From contig JAYMTA010001401.1 in assembly GCA_036897625.1 (NCBI GenBank), forward strand, positions 1-20,157: 20,157 bases of DNA, read 5' to 3'. Of this stretch, positions 1 to 9,400 are shown piece after piece. Under the pieces are notes generated by a model. That model was not told the origin of the DNA, did no database searches, and saw only the letters and a list, made by a program, of their open reading frames with translations. The translations under genes were made by a program, and so were the position numbers. The stretch comes from Pelargonium cotyledonis (lineage: Eukaryota > Streptophyta > Magnoliopsida > Geraniales > Geraniaceae). The number at the start of each line of letters is the position of its first letter. Within the stretch, counting starts at the first letter, position 1.

Positions 1-138
1 CGGAGGTCGCGGGAGAGAGAGCGGAGCGACGAGGCTTGTTTTGGTGGGGCTTTGAATTTGAGAGGGAAACGGTTTGAGCTTGGTTTTGATCGGAATTTGG
101 GCGTTCTCGATCGGAATAGGGACGCGCAAGGATAGCAT
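1..138 (-). CDS. N-terminal fragment of an unidentified gene running off the left edge
   Basis: An ATG on the minus strand at 138-136 opens a frame that stays open for 46 codons to the window edge. The peptide is rich in S, T, P and K with one acidic residue (start MLSLRVPIPIENA), a composition typical of plastid or mitochondrial transit peptides. The stretch is clearly more GC-rich than the DNA to its right, and the ATG has an A at -3. The minus strand upstream offers a CCAAT motif (223-227) and a leader rich in A and C. I do not recognise the family. The plus strand is also open here from the edge to a stop at about 133, so strand choice rests on composition and ATG context. Confidence 0.4.
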   Translation of the reverse strand, partial: MLSLRVPIPIENAQIPIKTKLKPFPSQIQSPTKTSLVAPLSLPRPP

Positions 139-254
139 AATTCTGGTTTGGGTTATTCGACCGTTGCTTCTTTTTTGTGTCTGTTAAAATTTGAGAATCG
201 AGAGGGGCTATAAAATGCACTGATTGGGCGTGCGGCAAAAACAACGTGCCCAAA

Positions 255-264
255 GCGACGTCGC
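255..264. promoter_or_regulatory. C-box palindrome GCGACGTCGC
   Basis: A perfect 10-base palindrome with the GACGTC core (257-262), the C-box type of ACGT element bound by plant bZIP factors. It lies about 120 bases upstream of the proposed minus-strand ATG at 138, so it may belong to that gene's promoter. The role is inferred from motif and position only. Confidence 0.35.
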
Positions 265-1111
265 ATCATTCGTTATTGTAATATTATTTGCCTATTATAG
301 TCTCTAGAAACTTCAGGGTCATTTTATGGGTCACTACTGTACATTCTTGGTCACACAAATGGCACCAGCAACTACCAATAGATTGAATTATTTGAGGCAT
401 ATAATTTTTTATTATTTTATTTTGGTTGGTTATAATTTGAGATTCGGTGAGAGGAGGCAAAATTTTGTGATTGATGATAAAGTTTCAAAAGAAAAAATAT
501 CAATTCGTGTTGCAATACGACCACGTAAAATTAGTACATCTAATCTTACATATTTTATAAATATCTCGTTATGCGTTAAACCTTCAAAGCACGCATGTAC
601 AATATTAGCTACTTGTGTTGTGACATATCCAACTCAATCATGTTCATGCCAATTATGTCACGTCAACGCAAACTATTTAATTAATGTTTTCAACGGGCCG
701 TGTTCAATTGTTTAACACATCTATCAGACCGTCGTGTGAACAATAATCAATTTTCAGCCCGACGTGCACACAAATTGTGATTAGCATAATCACATGTGTG
801 ACTAGTTGGCACTTGGCAATTGGCATGAACCGCTCAAATCTTTTTTTGTCTACATCCATTTTCTATTTTTGACCTCTTGCCAATTGTGCACAAAAACATC
901 TAAAGGTGGAACCAAAAAATCTAAATTAGTGGGTCGATTTTTATTTTACTCTTGTTCTTATTTCATGTGTCATTTTTTTTTATTTTCTTTCAAATTGATG
1001 TTCCTTTTTGGTATAATTCTAGAAAGAAATGTTATACTAGAAGTAGAAAACTACAAATCTTATAGCTGATAATTTGAGTTATTATCAACTACTCGATATA
1101 AATTTGAGTTT

Positions 1112-1141
1112 AATTCAGTTATTAAATCAACTAACTGAATT
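1112..1141. repeat. Perfect 10-base inverted repeat with 10-base loop
   Basis: The arms AATTCAGTTA (1112-1121) and TAACTGAATT (1132-1141) are exact reverse complements around a 10-base loop. The arms are AT-rich and nothing around them identifies an element, so this may be chance or the remnant of a small MITE. Confidence 0.4.
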
Positions 1142-1784
1142 TGTGAAATAATTATGTTGTATTCATTTGCGCTATGGGAAACATTTGACTTCTTGATGCA
1201 TGATTGAGTGTTAACTTGATATAACTACAAATTATGATATACTAGTATTGTAAATTCAAATTAAACTAAAAGAAGTCGGTCGTAAGTGCACATTCCACGA
1301 CACATATTAAGTGCACACATATCACATGTCAGCAGAAGTGAATTGATTGGTATTCAATATCTCCACTAAAACATGATAAGTAGGTTATGTACGTGCACAA
1401 ACCTATGCTCAATTAGATTTTTCTTTATGCTCATAATATTTTGAAATGAGAATAAAAATAATACAAGTCATTTTTACTAAACCAAACAAATGAAATCACA
1501 ACGCATTGTTAAAACTTCACACATAACTGTTCCAATAAATTTGAGAGGTGAACTATAGACTATATATTTCATAAACCAAATAACTTATAGCTTTAAGTTT
1601 TTTTTATTCTATTTTCGTGTTATGATGATTCGAAAATGTTTCATGATAGTTTCATGTAGAACTAACATGACAATATTATTTTGTTTCAAATTGGTCTCAT
1701 CATTAAGATTATTTGTGCACTCTTCCACGTATATAGTTAATATTAGTAAAAATGTATCAAAATCTAAATTATTTCTCATATGTA

Positions 1785-1875
1785 ATTTTTTTTAATCGTA
1801 CCGTTAACACAGAGACTCGAACCTGAAATTTAAAAAAAAATCTAAAGCGTCTAACCGCTTGACTGAACCCGCCTT
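1785..1875 (-). mobile_element. Probable tRNA-derived SINE head, minus strand
   Basis: Read on the minus strand, the segment has an A-box-like AGTCAAGCGG (1864-1855) followed about 41 bases later by a B-box-like GGTTCGAGTC (1823-1814). This is the spacing of an internal RNA polymerase III promoter. A short A tract follows on that strand (1796-1788 region). It does not fold as a proper tRNA: the middle is a run of nine T, and there is no clear acceptor stem. A degraded tRNA-derived SINE, or a tRNA pseudogene, fits best. Target-site duplications were not found. Confidence 0.45.
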
Positions 1876-2962
1876 ACTTCATATGTACATAATTAAAACG
1901 TGTGGTATACTAATTATAAAATCGAAATTTGCTTTATCATATAATTAAGTGACGAATTCTTATAATAAATTGTATACTATGGTTACACAGTCCTTTTAGC
2001 TTTAAACACGACAAATTGTATTAGACTTGCATATGATATTCATGAAAAAGCATGCTCAATAATCGGCAAATTGATAATTAATGCAAGTGAATTCAAGTCA
2101 ACACGAAAGATTATACTAGGCATATACGTTGTTGTATTTATCACGTGTTTAATGCAAACCCACCATACTATCTGCCTAGATGACTATAAATTCTATCATC
2201 CTATACTCATATGTGCACTCTATAATGGTTTTTTGAGATATATATATATATTGAAATTAGACTACGCGTCTTGAAATATGTTTGTTTATACGGTGACACG
2301 ATGACGAGTTAAGTCGACGAGTTATTACATAATCAAAATTGACTATTATAGCCATAAATGTGTCATATCACAATTTGTCAAATTTAGTATACGTGACATA
2401 TTACAGTAAACGTAAAGCGTTTCAATCAATGAATGACACTGATTTGATAAAACTTTATTTAATCAATATGAGCAATGATGTATACATACTTTATTAAATG
2501 ATAAAAGCGTCACCACGACAATGTCACAGGAATACTACCGTTATCTTTGGACACTTTACCATCTTGTCTTCTTCCAATGTATGAGTGTATAACGAGGAAG
2601 ATAGTAATCATGTTATCAGATAAGAACGTGTCAACCCCATTTTTTTTTTGGCTTAAAAGGGGCTCCTATCTACCCAATTACCTGGCATGAGTTGTGTCAT
2701 GTGTCAATGTCAATCCAATTGCTGAGACACTCATCAAAACGCTTCGACGAGTTAGAACACGACTTATTTGGACGAATCCAATAGAATTTTTGTTGCACTT
2801 TTATGCCGATTTTTACGGCATCTACTCGATCTTATTTTTTTTTTTTTAACAATTTGGTTCATGCAACAACTTTCACACATTTCCTTCACGAAACTCGACA
2901 ACAATACCAAATCGAATTGCGGATTTTCTAAAACAGGAGCAAAACAATACGTACTAGTAAAT

Positions 2963-2978
2963 GACACGTCAACACGTG
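2963..2978. promoter_or_regulatory. ABRE/G-box pair upstream of the ABCG31-type gene
   Basis: GACACGTC (2963-2970) and CACGTG (2973-2978) sit side by side, about 400 bases before the transporter ATG and about 130 before its likely leader. Paired ACGT elements with this flank (ACACGTGT) match the abscisic acid response element and G-box class bound by ABF/AREB bZIP factors. Another isolated CACGTG lies at 2142-2147. Function is inferred from motif and position. Confidence 0.4.
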
Positions 2979-3099
2979 TGAGAGAGGTCAACGAAAGACC
3001 AGGGGCCAGAAACCGCTCTGACCCATTTTCGTAATTTCCTACGTTCAAAATTCGCGGGGCCAGCTCAGCGCATAACGAACCCAAAACTTTCCAGAAACA

Positions 3100-3373
3100 G
3101 TCCTTCTCTTTCGCTCTGCTCTGCGAAACAAACTCTGTTTCCTAATCGATCACTACTTCTGGTTTTCTCATAGATTCAGCTCTCCTTTTGATCAATTCAC
3201 ATCTCAATCCAACAACAACAACAAAACTTGCATCTATATATATGTATGTATGTATATACAAGAGCTAGATTGGAGATTTGATTTTGTTATGCTTGCAGAG
3301 AAATTGAACAAGAAGAAGAATACGACGTCCGTACAGTCCGTACATATCGTACATTCGGTACAGATCGAGTGCT
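3100..3373 (+). promoter_or_regulatory. 5' leader region of the ABCG31-type gene
   Basis: From about 3100 the sequence turns pyrimidine-rich (CTTCTCTTTCGCTCTGCTCT region), like the Y-patch and 5' UTR of plant genes. It then has a CAA-repeat stretch near 3208 and a TATG microsatellite at about 3234-3260. No canonical TATA box is visible in the 100 bases upstream. Three ATGs (3242, 3246, 3250) lie in the microsatellite. A possible splice acceptor (TGCTTGCAG, ending 3298) would allow a 5' UTR intron, but no firm donor could be chosen. Confidence 0.5.
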
Positions 3374-3441
3374 ATGGCGGGAGCGGCGCAGAATGGGAGC
3401 GAGTACATGCAGGACCTCGAGAACGGACTCGGAAACAATGA
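3250..3441 (+). other. Upstream open reading frame overlapping the ABCG31-type start
   Basis: ATG 3250 opens a 63-codon frame that runs past the main ATG at 3374 and stops at 3441 in another frame. It contains a second in-frame ATG at 3289. The peptide has no family resemblance, and part of it is simply the translated 9-base GTACA array. If the unspliced leader is in the mRNA, scanning ribosomes reaching this ATG would bypass the main start. Two shorter uORFs (3242 and 3246) end before 3290. Confidence 0.4.
3327..3362. repeat. Four-copy 9-base tandem array with GTACA core
   Basis: GTACA occurs at 3331, 3340, 3349 and 3358, exactly nine bases apart, ending 11 bases before the ATG at 3374. The first two units are identical (GTCCGTACA) and the others differ in the first four bases. 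The CGTAC core is the binding core of SQUAMOSA-promoter-binding (SBP/SPL) factors and of copper-response elements. That link rests on motif similarity only. Confidence 0.6.
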
Positions 3442-6400
3442 CAGCTCGGCGCCGTTCGCGCGGCCGTCGAACTCGGAGACGGTGGCGCGGGACGAGGCGG
3501 AGCTGATGTGGGCTGCGCTGGAGAGGCTGCCGTCGCAGAAGCGGAGCAACTTCGCCGTGCTGAAGAAGTCGCGGTCGGAGCACGACGGGAAGACGGAGAG
3601 CCTCGAGACGGTGGATGTGAGGAAGCTGGATCGGAGGGACCGCGAGCTCCTCGTGAAGAAGGCGTTGGCCACCAATGATCAAGACAATTACCTGCTCCTC
3701 TCCGCCATTAAAGAGCGTCTAGATAGGTGATTATCTTCGAATTCGAGCTCGTGAACCTTTTAATTTTTTATTTTTTCATGTGATATTTGAAAGGTTAATT
3801 TAACTACACAATGTTGAACTGTTGAATTAATTATTTTCCGATTGAACCAAAAATAGAGTTGGATTGGAGATTCCGAAAGTAGAAGTGAAGTTTCAGAACT
3901 TGAAAGTTACTGCCAAAGTTCAAGTTGGCTCAAGAGCATTGCCTACTTTGATTAATTATGCTCTCGATGTGATTGAGGTTTGTGACTTTGTCTATTCATT
4001 TTCCTTTCCATTTTGTTAACAAATTTGTACTCAATGTTCATCATTTCATTTCCTTGTCAAAATCTGTTCATGTTAGTGCAGAATCTTCTTACTAAATTGA
4101 GGATATGTCGGCCAAACAGACATTCTTTAACCATTTTGAACGAGATCGATGGTGTTATTGCACCAGGGAGGTATGTGCCTAAATTTTAGTGAAAAATTAC
4201 ATGTATTGTTCTAATTATTGTTAAGCACATCTTGATTTCAGTTCATTGTGTTTGTAGGATGACATTGCTCTTAGGACCTCCTGGTTCTGGAAAATCCACC
4301 TTGCTAACGGCACTGGCAGGCAAACTTGACACAGGCTTGAAGGTTAGTGCAATTCAAGAAGTCACTTTGTTCACTTCTTTGTTTGGTTTCTAGGTTTAAT
4401 TTCTGTTGAGATGGTTGATCTTTGAAATATTTGTATAGCTAGGACCTAATTACAGTTTTATTGGGTTTGTTAATTCCAACTCCTCTATTTTCAGAAAAGT
4501 GGGGATATTACATACAACGGCCACACTCTTGATGAGTTCTGTGTCCAAAGGACGTCTGCATACATAAGCCAAAATGATAATCACATTGCAGAGCTTACTG
4601 TACGAGAAACCTTAGATTTTGCGGCTAGGTGTCAAGGTGCAAACCGCGGATTTGCAGGTTTTTTTGATTCAAAATTTTCATTTTTCTTGTTTTCCATAGC
4701 TCATAACTTGTCCAGCTATAAGTGACCTCTCAAATTATAGAATTATGCGTTATTTTTAAAATTTTAATTTTTGTTTATGGATTTAAATAAATAAAAATTG
4801 ATGCTTGCGCGGGCACACACATATATTCATACACTGCCTAATTTTACATGTCTTTTGTAGGGTATATGGAGGACCTTGTTCGTCTAGAGAAGGAAAGGAA
4901 CATACTTCCAAGTCCTGAGATTGATGCTTTTATGAAGGTTGTCTCAAACTCCACAAATCTGCTTTTCTGTGTATGCTTTACTCTGTCCTCATATCCTAGA
5001 AACATTTTGAATTTCGCAGGCTTCATCTGTTGGTGGTAAAAGGCACAGTATTTCGACTGATTATGTCTTGAAAGTGCTTGGTCTTGATGTATGTGCAGAC
5101 ACAATGGTTGGTAGTGATATGCTCAGAGGCATCTCAGGCGGTCAGAAAAAACGAGTTACCACAGGTCTCTGATCTCTACATTAACATGTTTTCGCCAACT
5201 ATTTAGTTAGTTTTTTGCCTCTGGAACTATGCAAAATTCCAACTAAGTGTGATTGACTATAGTTCCTGTCTTGCTACTTAATTGAAGTATTTTCTATCCA
5301 TGTTCTAAACTTTGTTGCGGGATACCCATATCTTATTGGGAACCGTCGGAGTAACAGATTCTGAGGTCATACTGCCATAGCCCAAGAACTGCACCACCAT
5401 TAACTGTAGTGCTGGTATTCATTGTAATGGTGGAGTTTTAATCTCCACTTGTAACTTATTGGCAAGACTTGGCCTATAAGGCCATTTGTGTCTTAAGCTG
5501 TGTGGCCTTCTCTTTCTCTCACTTGGGCTGTGTGGTCTTTCTCTCTCTGTCTTGATTTTTTTCCTCTTCATTCTATACAGGCTTTAACACATGCTTCACA
5601 TGTATACTTATTTTTTACCTTTGTTTTCTAGAAATTGAAATCAGATTTTACATTCTTATGCAGGAGAAATGATTGTTGGACCAAGAAAAACCCTTTTTAT
5701 GGATGAAATATCTACTGGACTTGATAGTTCTACTACATACCTAATTGTAAAATGCATACGGAATTTTGTTCATCAAATGGAGGGAACTGTACTAATGGCT
5801 CTTCTTCAGCCTGCACCTGAGACATTTGATCTGTTTGATGATTTAGTGCTATTATCAGAAGGATACATGGTGTATCAGGGCCCTCGATCAGAAGTACTGG
5901 AGTTCTTTGAATCATTGGGCTTTCGGTTGCCCCCTCGTAAAGGGATTGCAGATTTTCTTCAAGAGGTATATTTCTCAGTAATGCTCAAATAGTCTTATGA
6001 TTCCAAGGCCCTCAGCTAACTTGCTATATATGCAGGTGACTTCTAGAAAGGATCAAGCTCAGTACTGGGCAGATCCTTCAAAGCCATATAAGTTCATAAC
6101 AGTTCCAGAAATTGCAGAAGCATTTAAAAATTCCAGATTTGGTAGGTCTCTGCAATCCAGGGTAAATGAACGATATGATAAATCAAAGAGTCATCCTTCA
6201 GCCCTGTCCAAAACTAACTATGCTGTTTCAAAATGGGAGCTTTATAAAGCTTGCTTTGCACGGGAAGTGCTGTTGATCAAAAGACATCGGTTTCTTTATA
6301 CTTTTAGGACATGCCAGGTATGCTTATCCTTTTTAGTTGCTTCTCACAGTTGTTCACGAACTCCTCTATTCAAAATTATGCATTGTTTCTCATTGGAACC

Positions 6401-9400
6401 TTGGATCTATGATTCGAAAGGATGGAAAGATCATAAGATATCTTAGAAATAAGATTAGGTGGCAGGTAGTTTGAGTGGAGTGTTTCAGTCCCTAAAGTTG
6501 ATAGAAATATCTTAACTATGACACTGACATCGAGTGTTAGGCTCCAGAAGTCTCCAGAGACATAAGATGGAGTAGTGAAGATGGATGCTTGGGTGGAATT
6601 TTGTTAGCTGTACGAAGGATAAGGCTATGAGTAAGCTAATTGGGCTAGAGTTGGTGTAGTTCCAATTGTTTATAAGATGGGTGAAACTTGCCTGAAGTGG
6701 TTTGAACATGTACAACATATTAGGGTGTGGATGTAGGTCTTATGGCCAAACAACATTATTTTCTAGTGTTTACCCTCTTCACTCCATTTATCTCTCTCAT
6801 GTCATCTATTCTTTAAATTTCAACATGGTATCAGAACTTCAGGGAGAAACTAATTAGGAATTGCTGAAACCTACCCAAAGGGCTAGATGTATATTCACTC
6901 ACTTGATGTGCTAGTACAAAGAATCCATATTTATAAGGGGTGTTGGTGAAATACATAATAGAAAACAAATTAAAAGAATCACTCCTAAGTCCCATAATTC
7001 CATCTATCAAAAGCCACGATCTAACACACAATGAGATCCCTTGATCTACTACAAAATCAAATCCCATAATTTTTTTGTAGGCAGATAATAGTAATATTAA
7101 AGAGTTCTATCTCTAATAGTACTATATCAGATCCCATGAATTAACATGAAAATTTGACATGTTCCAACAAAGAATACGATCGTAGAAGATCTTAATGAGT
7201 TTTGGTAAACGATTCATATAACCGACCCTAATGTTGGTTCGTAAATGCCTTGGTTCTATGTTATCTAGTTGCCACATGAAATGGATATTGTATTGATACA
7301 TTGTAATTGTATGATAAATAAGCTTGAGAATTATTTTGTATTCTTCAATTGAGGACATGTACTATGACATTATTTCTAATTTCATATTTGACTCTGAAGC
7401 TCTTAATTGATTATTTTTATGACATTTTTTCTGATATCCCTAATATATGTATGCAAAGGTTGCACTTGTTGGACTTGTTACTAGCACAATTTTCTTACGA
7501 ACAAGATTACACCCCACAGACGAGATAAATGGCAACCTGTACCTTTCTTGCCTTTTTTACGGGCTGGTGCATATGATGTTTAATGGATTTTCTGAGCTAC
7601 CACTCATGATAACTCGGCTACCTGTCTTCTACAAGCAAAGAGATAATTTCTTTCATCCAGCATGGGCATGGTCTGCTGCTAGTTGGATTCTACGTGTGCC
7701 TTACTCAGTTGTTGAATCTATCGTATGGTCTTGTATTGTGTACTACACTGTTGGTTATGCGCCTAGTGTTGGAAGGTATATCCTTTAACCTGCTCTTAAA
7801 GATTATTCTCTTACATACTCTTTCAATTTTTCCCTAACCATTAAATCCTTTTAAAATTTTCAGGTTTTTCCGTTTCATGCTTCTACACTTTTCAGTGCAC
7901 CAAATGGCATTGGGCCTCTTCCGAACAATGGCTTCTATAGCAAGAGATATGGTCATTGCCAACACCTTTGGCTCAGCTTCACTTATGATCATATTTTTGT
8001 TAGGTGGATTTATCATTCCAAAAGGTATTATCAAGAATTTCACTTGATAAAATGCAACTAGGTATTCGTTTATGACTTAGCTGTTAATCTTTCAGAAATG
8101 ATTAGGCCATGGTGGATTTGGGCTTTTTGGTTGTCACCATTATCTTACGGTCAACGTGCAATATCTGTAAATGAATTCACCGCCACTAGGTGGACGGAGG
8201 TATGATATCGAGGTTAATTGACTATATGTGTGTGTGTATTATATCTTCATCCACGTGAAGAAAAAAAAATGCACATGTTAATGTGGATGAACTAAAATTA
8301 GAGTCACTTCTTTCACTTGCAGAAATCTGCTATTTCGAACAATACAATTGGTGTCAATGTCCTCAGCTCGCATAATTTACCTTCTGCGGACTATTGGTAT
8401 TGGATTGGAGTTGGTGTTCTCTTGCTTTATTCAGTGATTTTCAATAACCTTGTGACTTTGGCCTTGACTTACCTTAATCGTAAGTTGAAAGTTGTCACAC
8501 GTTCATAGAGTCGTCCTATGATATGAGTTTTTAGCAGTTGTTCTAATATTTTCTCATCATTTGTTCTGCATTTTCAATTATTCAACTTGTAATGACTGTC
8601 ATTCCCCTTATGTTCATCCATGGCAGCTCTTAGGAAAGCCCAAACAGTTATTCCACTAGATGCAAAGCAGGATCAAAATGCTGGAGATGCTGGTCAGTCA
8701 TCTCTTTCATTATGCAAGCACCAATTGTTTATTAAATTACGAAATCAAAGTTTTTACTTTATATTGGATTTTGTGATCATTCTGTGTACCCATTCTGCTG
8801 GGGTTGTCATATTTTTTACGTGATTATGCAGGGCGTGGTCGGGAGGCTAAGAATTTGACATCTCCTAGGGATGGCAAGAAAGCGAAGGGAATGATTCTTC
8901 CGTTTCAACCATTAACAATGACTTTTCACAATGTTAATTATTTTGTTGATATGCCAAAGGTATGTTTTTCCAGTGTGATTTTTTTCCTGTACTTTCTGTT
9001 CAAACAGCAAAATAATATTCTGCTTGGTATTCACAGGAAATGACCAAGAAGGGTGTACCTGAAAATCGGTTGCAACTCTTGTCAAAAGTGAGTGGGGTAT
9101 TCTCCCCAGGTGTTCTTACTGCATTAGTAGGATCAAGTGGAGCTGGAAAGACCACTTTGATGGATGTGCTTGCTGGCAGAAAAACCGGTGGATACATTGA
9201 AGGGGATATTAGGGTGTCGGGTTATCCAAAAGAGCAGCGCACTTTTGCTAGAATTTCAGGATATGTTGAGCAAAATGATATACACTCTCCTCAAGTAACA
9301 GTCGAGGAGTCTCTTTGGTTTTCTTCTGGTCTTCGTCTTCCAGATGACATAAGCAATGAAAAAAGAAATGTAAGTTCCTGAAAGAAACTTCAGATTACTA

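Larger units (their letters stand above)
139..3100. other. AT-rich intergenic region
   Basis: About 3 kb lies between the left-edge frame and the transporter leader. The short frames here (for example 326-715 and 806-1069 on the plus strand) give low-complexity peptides with no family resemblance and codon use like random AT-rich DNA. Separate entries cover a C-box palindrome, a perfect hairpin, a probable SINE head and an ACGT-element pair. No coding gene or complete mobile element can be supported. Confidence 0.7.

Noticed and set aside
326-715. 129-codon plus-strand frame in the left intergenic region
   Set aside because: No family resemblance, AT-driven composition, no exon-like context or splice partners.
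5313-5610. Solo LTR in intron 7 (TGTTG start, GGCCTATAAGGCC promoter-like motif)
   Set aside because: No convincing matching end, primer-binding site or target duplication; kept only as an intron with a tandem repeat.
7122-7358. 78-codon minus-strand frame in intron 9 as a gene
   Set aside because: It overlaps the antisense of the LINE 3' end, and its peptide is a by-product of the repeat.
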